Notes: generated by a model from the sequence alone, not told the origin. Shown: positions 44,724 through 54,466, counted from the first letter of the stretch. The stretch: DNA of 64,000 bases from Alcaligenes aquatilis (GCF_003076515.1 NZ_CP022390.1:248001-312000), one strand, 5' to 3'. Numbers and translations are program-made.

Positions 44724-45560
44724 TTACAAATGGGCGGCAAACAGCGCCAAGCCACGCAAAGCAGGCGTTTCCAGCTCGTGCAGCTGGGGTACCTCTATAT
44801 TGAGCAGGCGGCAATGGTGACTTAATTGTTCTAACAGTTCTTGCTGCGCCAGAGCGCGGCCACCGCCGGCCAGAAACACCAATGGGCTATGCCCCAGATG
44901 CTGACGCCCTCTCTCCCATTGCCGTAACACAGCTCCAGCCTGTGCCGCAGCAACTCCTGTACTGATGGCGGCTTGGGTATTGCGGGGGAAAGCCGCCGTC
45001 TGCCCGTGGGCCTCAGGAAGTTGTGCCGTATTTTGTTTGAGTGAAGCCAGCATCAAGCTGGGGCCGGGCAAAATGGACCCACCCAGAAAGTGGCGCACGC
45101 CATTTTGTTCGGGTCCCAGCAAATCAATCGTCGTGGCAGTACCGAAGCTGATCAGCAAGGCCCCTTGCTGGGCAGGATATTCCTGGGCCAGCAAATCGCT
45201 GAGCCCTAATAAAGAAGCCCAGCGGTCGGCGCCCAGTTGCCCGGCCTGTTCATAATCATTGTGCAGCCCAAAAATCTGCTCTTGTGCCTGTAACCAGCGT
45301 ACCGGGCCTAAACCCAGACGACTGACGGCCGCATCAATTTGTTTTTGTACCTGTGGGCCTGCCACATTCACCCCCAGCGCTTGCACACCCTTTTGATTGG
45401 CGAATTCTTGCAAGGGAGCCTGACCTGCTTCCAGCCAAACAGCCAATTGATCCAATTGGTCCGCATGCAGGCTAACCGGCTGGCTTTCGCGCGCGCCGGT
45501 TAAGGGATGGCACCACCCCAATTTGATGCGGGTATTACCAGAGTCGATAAGCAGGGTCAT
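44724..45560 (-). CDS. coaX: Type III pantothenate kinase
   Basis: This 278-residue kinase performs the first step of coenzyme A synthesis, phosphorylating pantothenate. The acetate/sugar kinase-type loops are visible: DSGNTRIK at the N terminus, 'LGADRWASLLG' and 'SFGTATTIDLL'. The Bordetella homologue is known as Baf. It starts 38 bp after birA on the same strand, the usual birA-coaX pair of this family. Confidence 0.92.
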   Translation of the reverse strand: MTLLIDSGNTRIKLGWCHPLTGARESQPVSLHADQLDQLAVWLEAGQAPLQEFANQKGVQALGVNVAGPQVQKQIDAAVSRLGLGPVRWLQAQEQIFGLHNDYEQAGQLGADRWASLLGLSDLLAQEYPAQQGALLISFGTATTIDLLGPEQNGVRHFLGGSILPGPSLMLASLKQNTAQLPEAHGQTAAFPRNTQAAISTGVAAAQAGAVLRQWERGRQHLGHSPLVFLAGGGRALAQQELLEQLSHHCRLLNIEVPQLHELETPALRGLALFAAHL

Positions 45561-45598
45561 GCCGGGTCGTCAGAGCTGAAAAGAGTGCAGTATAGCGA

Positions 45599-46468
45599 TC
45601 AGCGTTGGGCGCGAACGGAAACTTCGCCCACGGTGACCGCCCGTTCCGTACCATCGGGGTGACGCAACAATAATTGCCCCGACGTGTTGATGCCAGTCAC
45701 GATACCGGTATGCAGGACTTGGCCGTTGTCAATGATATGGACTTGTTGGCCAATCAGCGCATCTACCTGTGCGTAGCGTGTCGGCAGATCAGCAAAGCCG
45801 TGGGCTGTGACATGGTTCAGGCTCAGGTACAGGCTTTGCGCAACCTTGGCCACAATGTCCGAACATCGTGCCAGGGATGCTTGCTGGGAGTGTTCCACAA
45901 TGCTGGTCCAGTCCGCAATGGCGCGCTGCGTGTTTTGGCTGATGGTTGCCGCTTCGCGCAGGTTCAGGCCTATACCAATAATGACCACATGATGATCACT
46001 GGAGCTGGGCGCAGCGCTGGCGCGGGTGGCCTCTACCAAAATGCCGGATAGCTTGGCCTGATCCCACAGCACGTCATTAGGCCATTTCATGGCTAGACGA
46101 TTACGAACCGCCGGCTCCAGAAACAGGCGCAGGGCTTCTGTCGTTGCCAGACCCGATAGCGGTGAGAGTGTAGGCAATTGCCGTGCAGGCAGAAAAATAT
46201 CGAAGGCACAGGAAAACATCAGGTTTGCGCCAACACTATTTTCCCACGTGCGCCCAGCACGCCCACGGCCACGGCTTTGCAGGTGCGCGCCTAATAACCA
46301 AGGTCGCACACGTGGTCCCGATTCTTGACGAGCCAGAGCGAGCAAATCCGCGTTTGTCGATTCAGTCGAATCCACCCAGTGGATCTGGGGGAAATGTGGC
46401 AAGCGCGTACGCAGCTCTGCCACCATATCGCGAGGGCTGGGTAAGGTGAATGCAGAAGAGGTATTCAT
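45599..46468 (-). CDS. birA: Biotin-[acetyl-CoA-carboxylase] ligase
   Basis: This 289-residue ligase attaches biotin to the carboxylase carrier protein. It shows 'DSTESTNADLLALA', the biotinyl-AMP loop 'SRGRGRAGRTW' and 'MKWPNDVLWDQAKLSGILVE' with the catalytic lysines. It has no N-terminal helix-turn-helix, so unlike E. coli BirA it is not a repressor. The frame is open to 46648, but the ATG at 46468 fits the family and avoids overlap with the divergent hydrolase gene. Confidence 0.92.
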   Translation of the reverse strand: MNTSSAFTLPSPRDMVAELRTRLPHFPQIHWVDSTESTNADLLALARQESGPRVRPWLLGAHLQSRGRGRAGRTWENSVGANLMFSCAFDIFLPARQLPTLSPLSGLATTEALRLFLEPAVRNRLAMKWPNDVLWDQAKLSGILVEATRASAAPSSSDHHVVIIGIGLNLREAATISQNTQRAIADWTSIVEHSQQASLARCSDIVAKVAQSLYLSLNHVTAHGFADLPTRYAQVDALIGQQVHIIDNGQVLHTGIVTGINTSGQLLLRHPDGTERAVTVGEVSVRAQR

Positions 46469-46525
46469 GACAATCCGGTACACTGGACGAGTTAAACGTA
46501 ATCTTATGTGATATTTGATCTGAGC

Positions 46526-47176
46526 ATGTCTGAACGCGTAGATACAATCCAATTTTCCGGCTTGGCTGGTGTTATTGACTGTGCTGTGGACTGGCCGACA
46601 GGCGAGCCCAGGGGTTGGGCTCTGTTGCTGCATCCACACCCTTTGCATGGTGGAGCACGTAATAACAAAGTCGTGACAACCCTGTCACGTAGCGCCACCC
46701 AACACGGTTTGCTGGCCGTACGCCCCGATTTTCGCGGTGTCGGAAAGTCCGCCGGGCAGTTCGACAGCAGTCGTGGCGAAACCGCCGATATGCTGGCCTT
46801 GATAGAGCAATTCCCATCGCATTTTCCACAGTGGAGTTCCGGCCCATCTCTGTTGGCCGGTTTTTCATTTGGCACAGCGGTTGCAGCCCAAGTGTATGCC
46901 GGTCTGCAGGACGCCCAGGCACCATTGCCGCATGCTTTTATCTTGACGGGCACGGCGGTCAATCGCTTCCGGTTCCGCGATGTCAGCCCTCCTGCCGATA
47001 CTTTGTTGGTGCACGGCGAAACCGACGACGTTGTTCCCTTGTCCGAGGGCATGGACTTTGCACGTGAGCATCAGTTGCCCATGGTCGTGTTGCCTGAGGC
47101 TGGTCACTTTTTTCATGGCAAGCTGATTCAGCTCCGTGAATTGATCAGCCGACATTTGGCTGGGCTTGGAACCTAA
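46526..47176 (+). CDS. Alpha/beta hydrolase
   Basis: This 216-residue protein is a small cytoplasmic alpha/beta hydrolase of a type common in proteobacteria. The nucleophile serine is in GFSFGTA (about residue 113), the acid in HGETDDVVP and the histidine in EAGHFFHGK. The oxyanion region reads 'HPHPLHGGARNNKVV'. No lid or signal peptide is seen. It is divergent from birA. Substrate unknown. Confidence 0.85.
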   Translation: MSERVDTIQFSGLAGVIDCAVDWPTGEPRGWALLLHPHPLHGGARNNKVVTTLSRSATQHGLLAVRPDFRGVGKSAGQFDSSRGETADMLALIEQFPSHFPQWSSGPSLLAGFSFGTAVAAQVYAGLQDAQAPLPHAFILTGTAVNRFRFRDVSPPADTLLVHGETDDVVPLSEGMDFAREHQLPMVVLPEAGHFFHGKLIQLRELISRHLAGLGT

Positions 47177-47301
47177 GTCGGATTTTGCTTTCAAATCGTT
47201 GCGTTTTCCTGCTCAGACTCAGGGGCTTGGCCCCTCACAGGCCTATATGGCTCTGCCATAATGGGCTCTTTCCGCCACTGTCAAAGCAATCGATTTTTTC
47301 C

Positions 47302-48531
47302 ATGACTTCAATTCAAAAATTTGCATCTCCGGTCCTTTCCCGCTGTGTGGTGGCACTTGCCTTGGCACTGCCTATGGCAGTACAGGCACAGGCTCAAACT
47401 CCCACACCGACAGAATCGGCTCAAGTGCTTGGGGCGCCGACGCCTGCCTTGCCGGGTGATTTGTCCGTGGTACCCGCACCAGCCTTGACGGCGCGTGCCT
47501 GGTTGTCCATGGATGTCAATAGCGGCCAGATCATTGCCGCTGAAGGGCTGAATGAACAGGTGGAACCGGCTTCCCTGACTAAGCTGATGACCGCTTATCT
47601 GGTCTTTGATGCTTTGGAGTCCGGTCGCTTAAAGCTGGATCAGACTGTTGTGATTTCGGAGAAAGCCTGGCGTACCGAAGGCTCGCGCATGTTTGTAAAG
47701 GTCAATTCGCAAGTGTCGGTGAACGATCTGCTGCAAGGTGTGATCGTGCAATCGGGTAACGATGCCTCTGTGGCCTTGGCCGAAGCCGTTGCAGGTAGCG
47801 AAGAGGCCTTTGCTGCCCTGATGAACGAAGAGGCTGCCAAGTTGGGTTTGACTGCTACGCATTTCAAGAACTCTACCGGCTTGCCTGACCCTGATCATCT
47901 GACTTCGGTACGTGATCTGGGCATGTTGTCTGCTGCACTGGTTGCCCGTTTTCCCCAGTACCTGCACTACTACAGCCAAAAAGAGTACACCTATAACAAT
48001 ATCAAGCAGCCCAACCGTAACCGCCTGCTGTGGCTGGACAACACGGTTGATGGCCTGAAAACCGGCCATACCCAATCGGCGGGTTACTGCCTGGTGTCGA
48101 CTGCCTTGCGCGACGGCCGCCGTGTGGTGTCAGTCGTTGTTGGTACGGCGAACGATGCCGCCCGTACAGAAAATAGTCTGAAGCTGTTGAACTGGAGCTT
48201 CCAGAACTTTGAAACGGTCAAGCTGTATGACACTAGCAATCCTGCTGTCACCGCTCGGGTGTGGGAAGGTGAGGTCGAGAACGTAGGCCTGGGTACCGCC
48301 CAGCCTTTGTGGTTGACAGTGCCCCGTGGAAAGTCGTCGGAAATCAAGCCTGTGGCTAACTATACCCAGCCTTTGCTGGCTCCGTTGAGCAAGGGTGACA
48401 AGGTCGGTACACTGACTTTGTCCTTGGATGGCAAGGTTCTGGCAGAGCAGCCTTTGCTGGTGCTGCAGGATGTGCCCGAGGCAGGCTTTTTCGGTCGTAT
48501 GGCCGACAAAGTACGCTTGATGTTTGAGTAA
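47302..48531 (+). CDS. D-alanyl-D-alanine carboxypeptidase (PBP5/6 type)
   Basis: This 409-residue periplasmic enzyme removes the last D-alanine of peptidoglycan stem peptides. A signal peptide ends near AQA (about 29-31). The penicillin-binding motifs are SLTK in 'EPASLTKLM', SGN in 'VQSGNDAS' and KTG in 'DGLKTGHT'. The C-terminal PBP5-type beta domain (about 300-390) ends with 'FFGRMADKVRLMFE', an amphipathic membrane anchor. The following gene makes D-amino acids, a sensible neighbour. Confidence 0.92.
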   Translation: MTSIQKFASPVLSRCVVALALALPMAVQAQAQTPTPTESAQVLGAPTPALPGDLSVVPAPALTARAWLSMDVNSGQIIAAEGLNEQVEPASLTKLMTAYLVFDALESGRLKLDQTVVISEKAWRTEGSRMFVKVNSQVSVNDLLQGVIVQSGNDASVALAEAVAGSEEAFAALMNEEAAKLGLTATHFKNSTGLPDPDHLTSVRDLGMLSAALVARFPQYLHYYSQKEYTYNNIKQPNRNRLLWLDNTVDGLKTGHTQSAGYCLVSTALRDGRRVVSVVVGTANDAARTENSLKLLNWSFQNFETVKLYDTSNPAVTARVWEGEVENVGLGTAQPLWLTVPRGKSSEIKPVANYTQPLLAPLSKGDKVGTLTLSLDGKVLAEQPLLVLQDVPEAGFFGRMADKVRLMFE

Positions 48532-48555
48532 TCCCTTGGTGCGAGGCTGACCCCT

Positions 48556-49428
48556 ATGATTGCAGGCATTGACCCTGACAGCATTGTTTATTTGAACGGC
48601 GATTTCGTGCGCTTGGGCGAAGCGAAGATCTCGGTACTGGATCGTGGCTTCATCTTTGGCGACGGCATTTATGATGTCGTACCTGCCTATCACGGAAAAC
48701 CTTTCCGTATTGATGGGCACCTGGGGCGTTTGGAACGCAGTCTGGCCAAAGTGGGCATTCATAACCCTTTTACCCGCCGTGAGTGGGAAAAGCTGGTGAT
48801 GGACATGCTGGCCCGTTCGGGTCGTGGGGCCGACTGCATGGTCTACATCCAGGTGACCCGTGGTGTTGCCAAGCGCGACCACGCCTTCCCCAGCAATGTG
48901 ACGCCCAGTATCTTCATCATGGTCTCGCCGTTCAAGCGCGTGCAGCAAGAACGCGAGACGGGTTTGACGGCGGTGGCCATTGAAGATGAACGCTGGCTGC
49001 GTTGCGATATAAAATCCGTTTCCTTGCTGGGCAATGTACTGGCCAAGCAGCAAGCGGTCGAAGCCGGTGTGGATGAAGTCATTCAGTTCAGAGACGGTTT
49101 CCTGACCGAAGGGGCCTCCTGCAATATCTGGATTGTGCGTGACGGCACCTTGCTGGCACCCATGCGCAATAACTTGATCCTGGAAGGGGTGCGCTACAGT
49201 TTGATGGAAGAGCTGGCCGCTCAGGCGGGGATCGCCTTCCAGGCACGTCAGATCTCCCGAGAGGAGGTCGATACTGCCGATGAAATTTTGATGACGTCAG
49301 CCACCAAAGAGGTGCTGCCCATCGTTGTATTTAACGGTCAGCCCGTCGGTGACGGACGACCCGGCCCTGTCTTTGCCAAATTACGTGAAGGCTATGACAA
49401 GGCTATCAAGGCTGCGGAGCAAGCATGA
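48556..49428 (+). CDS. dat: D-amino acid aminotransferase
   Basis: This 290-residue fold-type IV PLP enzyme interconverts D-alanine/2-oxoglutarate and pyruvate/D-glutamate. The PLP lysine is in 'RCDIKSVSLLGNVLAKQ', and 'GFLTEGASCNIWIV' contributes the glutamate near the cofactor. It is also related to branched-chain transaminase IlvE, but the start 'VYLNGDFVRLGEAKISVLDR' fits D-alanine transaminase better. The next gene overlaps its stop (ATGA). Confidence 0.88.
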   Translation: MIAGIDPDSIVYLNGDFVRLGEAKISVLDRGFIFGDGIYDVVPAYHGKPFRIDGHLGRLERSLAKVGIHNPFTRREWEKLVMDMLARSGRGADCMVYIQVTRGVAKRDHAFPSNVTPSIFIMVSPFKRVQQERETGLTAVAIEDERWLRCDIKSVSLLGNVLAKQQAVEAGVDEVIQFRDGFLTEGASCNIWIVRDGTLLAPMRNNLILEGVRYSLMEELAAQAGIAFQARQISREEVDTADEILMTSATKEVLPIVVFNGQPVGDGRPGPVFAKLREGYDKAIKAAEQA

Positions 49429-49697
49429 CAATTTCCCCTGAAGAATCGTTGATTGAATACCCCAGTGACTTTCCTATCAAAGTCATGGGTCAGAGCCATG
49501 AAACACTGCAAGACGAATTGCTGGCTATCGTTTTGGAACATGACCCAGACTTTGATGCCGCCACTATTGAAGTGCGGCCCAGTAAGGCGGGCAATTACAC
49601 TGGACTGACTTTTACCGTGCGTGCCGTTTCGCGCGAGCAACTGGACAATCTGTATCGTGCCCTGCATGCGCATCATCTTGTGCGCGTGGTGATGTAA
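49425..49697 (+). CDS. ybeD: YbeD family protein (DUF493)
   Basis: This 90-residue protein matches the YbeD/DUF493 family: '[12 protein letters not shown]', '[19 protein letters not shown]' and '[18 protein letters not shown]'. The fold is ACT-like, and a regulatory role is suspected because the gene is usually next to lipB, as here. Translation is coupled to dat through an ATGA overlap. Confidence 0.9.
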   Translation: MTISPEESLIEYPSDFPIKVMGQSHETLQDELLAIVLEHDPDFDAATIEVRPSKAGNYTGLTFTVRAVSREQLDNLYRALHAHHLVRVVM

Positions 49698-49714
49698 GCA
49701 GGAATCAGGCGTTC

Positions 49715-50377
49715 ATGTCCGACTCAGTTCGTATCAAATGGTTTGAGCGGCCTAGCGCCTATGAACCTATCTGGCAGGCAATGCGCGACTTCACCGAGCA
49801 GCGCGGGCCAGAGACTCCGGATGAAATCTGGCTTGTTGAGCACACGCATGTCTACACTCAGGGGCAAGCCGGCAAGCCGGAACATCTGCTTAACCCCGGC
49901 GGCATCCCCGTGGTGCAAACCGACCGGGGTGGGCAGATTACCTATCACGGCCCTGGTCAGTTAATGGTGTATTGCCTGTTTGATCTTCGCCGGGTAGGTC
50001 TGTACGTCAAAGAATATGTACGCCTGCTCGAAGAGGCCGTCATTGCCTGTCTGACGCATTTCGGTGTCAAGGGCGCTTGCTGTAAACCGGGGGCGCCGGG
50101 CGTCTACGTGCCGCAAGGGATGGCAAGCCAGGAGTTGGCCAAGATCTCCGCACTGGGTATCAAGATTCGCAATGGCCGCTCTTACCATGGCCTGGCCTTG
50201 AATATAGACATGGATCTAAGCCCGTTTAGCGGCATCAATCCCTGTGGCTATGAAGGGCTGCAAACAACGGATATGCACTCGCAAGGGATCGTGGTTCCCA
50301 TGGACGAGGTTGCACAGTATTTGTCTGATTATCTGGCCCGGGCGATAGCGTTGCGTACAGTTGTAACGATGGCGTAG
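49715..50377 (+). CDS. lipB: Octanoyl-[acyl-carrier-protein]:protein octanoyltransferase
   Basis: This 220-residue enzyme moves octanoate from acyl carrier protein to the lipoyl domains of 2-oxoacid dehydrogenases and the glycine cleavage system. The conserved [13 protein letters not shown] segment, the catalytic lysine in '[14 protein letters not shown]' and the catalytic cysteine in NPCGYEG are all present. It is followed not by lipA directly but by an opposite-strand enoyl-CoA hydratase gene. Confidence 0.94.
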   Translation: MSDSVRIKWFERPSAYEPIWQAMRDFTEQRGPETPDEIWLVEHTHVYTQGQAGKPEHLLNPGGIPVVQTDRGGQITYHGPGQLMVYCLFDLRRVGLYVKEYVRLLEEAVIACLTHFGVKGACCKPGAPGVYVPQGMASQELAKISALGIKIRNGRSYHGLALNIDMDLSPFSGINPCGYEGLQTTDMHSQGIVVPMDEVAQYLSDYLARAIALRTVVTMA

Positions 50378-50444
50378 CGGCGGGTGCTGTGAAAGCACTG
50401 CGTCATGCGGTGCTCTCACTATATAGCTTACTTATCCCTAGGTT

Positions 50445-51236
50445 TCAGGTTCCGCTCCATTGCGGCGCGCGTTTTTCGATAAAGGCGTCTATACCTTCGC
50501 AGGCATCATTGCTCATCATATTGTCGGCCATGACCTGGCCGGCGTAGTCGTAGGCTTGTTCAATAGCCAGGCTGCGCTGGCGGTAGAACATGGCCTTGCC
50601 TGCACGGACGGCAACCGGACTCTTGGCCATGATGCTGTCGGCCAGTTTCTGTACGGTTTGATCCAGTTGATCTTCAGCGACCGCGTAGTTGATCAGTCCC
50701 AACTCTTGAGCACGTTGGGCGCTGATGAATTCGCCGGTCATCAACATTTCCATAGCGGCTTTGGGCGGCACGCAGCGCGACAGGGCAACAGCGGGTGTAG
50801 AGCAGAACAGGCCAACATTAATGCCTGATACCGCAAAGCGGGTGGATTCGGTGGCCACAGCCATATCGCAGGTTGCAACCAGTTGACAGCCTGCAGCGGT
50901 GGCCAGTCCTTGCACACGGGCAATCACCGGCACCGGCAAGGCCAGCACGGCTTGCATAACGCGGCTGCAGCGGCTGAACAGATCCCGGTAGTAATCGTGT
51001 TCGGGCTGGGAACGCATCTGCTTCAGATCGTGCCCGGCGCAAAAAGCCTTGCCTTCCGCCTGGATGATGACGCATTGCAAGCTGGGGTCCTGGGCCAGCT
51101 TGTCCAGAATGTGTTGTAAAGAGTCCAACACTTCTTCAGACAGCGCGTTGTACTTGGCGGGCCGGTTCAAGGTGATGCGGGCCAGTCCCTGGTGTTGTTC
51201 CAGCAGGACGGGATCGGCTAGGTACTCTTGTGACAT
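50445..51236 (-). CDS. Enoyl-CoA hydratase/isomerase family protein
   Basis: This 263-residue crotonase-fold protein has 'KAFCAGHDLKQMRSQ' forming one oxyanion-hole strand and 'ATAAGCQLVATCDMAVA' forming the other. The two usual catalytic glutamates are not both obvious ('AVALSRCVPPKAAMEMLMTG' replaces the common G-x-x-E region), so its reaction may differ from plain hydration. AGT-rich leader sequence precedes the ATG at 51236. It interrupts the usual lipB-lipA pair and runs on the minus strand. Confidence 0.83.
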   Translation of the reverse strand: MSQEYLADPVLLEQHQGLARITLNRPAKYNALSEEVLDSLQHILDKLAQDPSLQCVIIQAEGKAFCAGHDLKQMRSQPEHDYYRDLFSRCSRVMQAVLALPVPVIARVQGLATAAGCQLVATCDMAVATESTRFAVSGINVGLFCSTPAVALSRCVPPKAAMEMLMTGEFISAQRAQELGLINYAVAEDQLDQTVQKLADSIMAKSPVAVRAGKAMFYRQRSLAIEQAYDYAGQVMADNMMSNDACEGIDAFIEKRAPQWSGT

Positions 51237-51301
51237 GCAAGTCTCCGTACTTATAGTATGTGCAGGTTTTATTCTCGGGTGTTGCTGCATCGTTAAGGCG
51301 A

Positions 51302-51316
51302 CCTCTATATTAGAGG
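51302..51316. repeat. Palindrome CCTCTA-TAT-TAGAGG between ech and lipA
   Basis: A perfect 6-bp inverted repeat around TAT lies in the 199-bp divergent region, 66 bp from the hydratase start and 120 bp from lipA. It resembles the CTCTATATAGAG palindromes at 54030-54115. Confidence 0.4.
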
Positions 51317-51435
51317 GGTCTGGCACAAACTATCGCCCTTGTTCTAGGCGCTTGTAAAGCGAAGGGGCTACAATTGGCCACTGCGCCCATCGTTTAGTGA
51401 TGCTGCTCGCATGCTGTTTTTCTATTTAGACGCTT

Positions 51436-52440
51436 ATGACCCCCCCTACAGATACGTCCGTCGATTCCAAACCTACTGTGCGCCCTCGCGTTGTCGAATA
51501 CGACGCAACGCAAAAGCAGAAGGCCGAGGCCAAGACCTCGCGCATTCCCATTAAGGTTGTGCAAGCAGAGCGTTTGAAAAAACCTGATTGGATTCGGGTG
51601 AAGGCGGCTGCTCCAAACTCTCGTTTCTACGAGATCAAGGAAACACTGCGCGAGCACAAACTGTTTTCGGTGTGTGAAGAAGCGTCCTGTCCCAATATTG
51701 GGGAGTGCTTTGGCAAGGGCACGGCAACCTTCATGATCATGGGTGACAAGTGCACACGTCGTTGCCCATTTTGTGATGTGGGCCACGGCCGCCCCGATCC
51801 GCTGGACGAGAACGAGCCGGCCAACCTGGCCAAGGCCATTGGTGCCATGAAGTTGTCCTACGTGGTGATTACCTCCGTAGACCGTGACGATTTGCGTGAT
51901 GGTGGTGCTGCCCACTTTGTAGAATGTATCCGTCAGGTGCGCGAGCATTCGCCCACGACCACCATTGAAGTGCTGGTACCGGACTTTCGCGCACGCCTGG
52001 ACCGTGCTTTGGGCATCCTGAATGCTTGCCCGCCTGATGTAATGAACCACAATCTGGAAACGGTGCCTCGTTTGTACAAGCAGGCGCGTCCTGGTTCAGA
52101 CTATCACCACTCCTTGAAACTGCTGCAAGAGTTCAAGAAGCTGCATCCAGACATTCCGACCAAATCCGGTTTGATGGTTGGCTTGGGTGAAACCAACGAA
52201 GAGATTCTGGAAGTGATGCGCGATATGCGTGCGCACGACATCGATATGCTGACCATTGGCCAGTATCTACAACCATCTGGCCACCACTTGCCCGTGATGC
52301 GTTACGTGACGCCTGATGAATTCTTGATGTTTGAACGCGAAGCCTATGCAATGGGCTTTACCCATGCTGCTGTGGGTGCCATGGTGCGTTCGTCCTATCA
52401 CGCTGATCAGCAAGCGCACGCCGCAGGTGTGCAGCCCTAA
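51436..52440 (+). CDS. lipA: Lipoyl synthase
   Basis: This 334-residue radical-SAM enzyme inserts two sulfur atoms into protein-bound octanoate. The auxiliary cluster motif [12 protein letters not shown] and the radical-SAM motif CTRRCPFC are intact, and the C-terminal serine ligand region RSSYHAD is present. The N-terminal extension of about 60 residues is normal for betaproteobacteria. A terminator follows. Confidence 0.95.
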   Translation: MTPPTDTSVDSKPTVRPRVVEYDATQKQKAEAKTSRIPIKVVQAERLKKPDWIRVKAAAPNSRFYEIKETLREHKLFSVCEEASCPNIGECFGKGTATFMIMGDKCTRRCPFCDVGHGRPDPLDENEPANLAKAIGAMKLSYVVITSVDRDDLRDGGAAHFVECIRQVREHSPTTTIEVLVPDFRARLDRALGILNACPPDVMNHNLETVPRLYKQARPGSDYHHSLKLLQEFKKLHPDIPTKSGLMVGLGETNEEILEVMRDMRAHDIDMLTIGQYLQPSGHHLPVMRYVTPDEFLMFEREAYAMGFTHAAVGAMVRSSYHADQQAHAAGVQP

Positions 52441-52480
52441 TTGATAGGGTGGGGTGTTATAAAGCGCTGCTTTTATTTGA

Positions 52481-52511
52481 AAAACCCGGTCGGTTGGCCG
52501 GGTTTTTTTTT
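52481..52511 (+). terminator. Intrinsic terminator of lipA
   Basis: AAAACCCGG (52481-52489) pairs with CCGGGTTTT (52498-52506) around an 8-base loop and is followed by more T. It lies 40 bases after the lipA stop. Confidence 0.9.
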
Positions 52512-52775
52512 ATGCCTGCTCTTATAAAGAGGCTGGGTGAGTCACGCCTTGTTCAGTTGAAGGCTATATCAACCAACCACGCTGGGCTATCTCGTCGCTG
52601 CGCGGCTATTTGATCCGGTGCTGTGTGGAGTGAGGTGAGTGGACGAGAAGTTCTTGTCCGTTGGACTATCTACTTATCCCTGCTTGCTGCGACGAGAGTA
52701 TGTTGAATGATCGTAAAAATCAAAGGGCCGTAATCGACCCTTTGGAATTCTTCTTGAATAGGCGCTTGACCGTTT
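52512..52775. other. Intergenic stretch after lipA with no gene seen
   Basis: The non-coding stretch after lipA spans 335 bp to 52775, with the terminator at its left side. The rest holds only short frames without ribosome sites or recognisable proteins, and no convincing repeat or RNA gene. Confidence 0.5.
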
Positions 52776-53129
52776 TCAGCGAGAAGCTGGAGGCTCCACT
52801 GCATCGCTCAGTGTCAGGGCACGGGTCGACAAACTCTCTATATAAGGCTCCAGCACTTCGTCGTAATCTTCGACGCCCAAATACCAGGCCGTCAGGCCTT
52901 TGCTGTCTTGTTTGAGATCAGTCCAGCAGAATAAAGAGCGGTCAAAAGAGTCCTTGATGGTCTCATTAACAAACTTGAACAGTTCATCTAGTAAGGGAAG
53001 GCTTGCCAGGGGAACGGCAAATGGTGTTTCCCCCTGGAATTGCCAGCTATATTGTTCGAGCAGTTCGTTCGACCAAAGAGCATGTTGTTCTGAAGAGCTT
53101 AATTCTGGATTAGCGGGGCTTAAAGGCAT
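52776..53129 (-). CDS. Hypothetical protein
   Basis: This 117-residue acidic protein is not recognised. It has no signal peptide, membrane helix or known motif; it looks soluble and mainly helical, with 'LPLLDELFKFVNETIKDSFD' and several aromatic residues ('YSWQFQGETPF', 'LTAWYLGVEDYDEVLEPY'). It begins 30 bp after ung on the same strand, so the two may be cotranscribed. No clear Shine-Dalgarno precedes the ATG. Codon use is less GC-biased than in neighbours. Confidence 0.6.
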   Translation of the reverse strand: MPLSPANPELSSSEQHALWSNELLEQYSWQFQGETPFAVPLASLPLLDELFKFVNETIKDSFDRSLFCWTDLKQDSKGLTAWYLGVEDYDEVLEPYIESLSTRALTLSDAVEPPASR

Positions 53130-53159
53130 GGTTCGGGATCAGGTAAGGGGAACGGATGG

Positions 53160-53954
53160 TTAAGCGCCAGTGGCAAACCATTGAATGGGGGTGACCCCCT
53201 GCTCTTTGAGCCAGTCATTGGCTTGGTGGAAATGACCGCAGCCAATAAAAGGCACAGGGGGCCGGCGCGCAGCCAAGGGGGAAGGGTGATTGGCCTTCAA
53301 AATCAGATAGGGACGTTGAGAGTGCTGCTGAATCAAGGCCTCTTTGGCCTGAGCGTGCGCACCCCACAACATATAAACAATAGGGCGCGTAGTTTGCTGA
53401 GCCAGGTTCATCAGTAGGGAGTCTGTAATTTGCTCCCAACCTTTCTTGGCGTGAGAGGCAGGCAAACCATCTTCTACAGTGAGCGATGTATTCAATAGCA
53501 AGACACCTTGTCGGCCCCAGTTGCTCAGATCATGACTGCTAGGTGACACGGTGTCGGGATATTCCAGTTCCAGCTCTTTAAAGATATTGCGCAGACTGGG
53601 TGGGGCCGGGCAGGTGTCGGGCACAGAAAATGACAGGCCCTGTGCTTGATTGGGGCCGTGATAAGGATCCTGGCCCAGAATCACCACACTGACTTTTTGT
53701 AATGGCAGTAGCTCCAGTGCACGGAAAGGGGCGGCCGGGTAAATAGCGGCGCCATCCTGGCACTCTTTGTCCAGCCACCTGGCCAGAGCCGCCAATATGT
53801 CTTGCAGCTCCGGGCGATCCAATGTGGCTCGCCAGTCGCTGGGAAGGCGGGCAACTTGAGTGAGGATGTTCTCGGTCAGGAGATTGCCGGAGAGGATTTC
53901 CTCGCCAATCAGGCTGAGCTGTGCCGCAGGAGCTTGAGAAGATGATCGTGCCAT
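53160..53954 (-). CDS. ung: Uracil-DNA glycosylase
   Basis: This 264-residue enzyme removes uracil from DNA to start base-excision repair. The water-activating motif GQDPYHG, the uracil-binding 'LLLNTSLTVE' asparagine region and the DNA-intercalating HPSPLAARR loop are present. The protein has an N-terminal extension of about 35 residues compared with E. coli Ung. An in-frame ATG at 53963 is an alternative start; neither has a clear ribosome site. The palindrome cluster at 54030-54115 lies just upstream. Confidence 0.92.
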   Translation of the reverse strand: MARSSSQAPAAQLSLIGEEILSGNLLTENILTQVARLPSDWRATLDRPELQDILAALARWLDKECQDGAAIYPAAPFRALELLPLQKVSVVILGQDPYHGPNQAQGLSFSVPDTCPAPPSLRNIFKELELEYPDTVSPSSHDLSNWGRQGVLLLNTSLTVEDGLPASHAKKGWEQITDSLLMNLAQQTTRPIVYMLWGAHAQAKEALIQQHSQRPYLILKANHPSPLAARRPPVPFIGCGHFHQANDWLKEQGVTPIQWFATGA

Positions 53955-54029
53955 AGTCTGCATACAGAGTGAGTTGTCCGCCTATTGTAATGGGGGAGAG
54001 GTGGCCTACCTATCTGCTTGGATGGGGTG

Positions 54030-54115
54030 TCTATATATAGAGGGAGGTTTGACGGCAAAAAGCAGGGTGCTTGGTATGCCTCTCTATATAGAGAGACGAC
54101 CAGCTCTATATAGAG
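54030..54115. repeat. Three AT-rich palindromes of the CTCTATATAGAG type
   Basis: TCTATATATAGA (54030-54041), TCTCTATATAGAGA (54081-54094) and CTCTATATAGAG (54104-54115) are perfect palindromes. Their centres are about 52 and 22 bp apart, close to whole helical turns. They lie 75-160 bp upstream of ung and before the TGTC repeat. They could be protein-binding sites; no known regulator is assigned. Confidence 0.6.
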
Positions 54116-54190
54116 TGTTGCAGGCGTAGTTCTAGATTAGCGATCCAGGGTGATAGCCTTCTGTTCAGTCCCCCCCAAGATCGCAACTGC

Positions 54191-54466
<276 letters not shown>

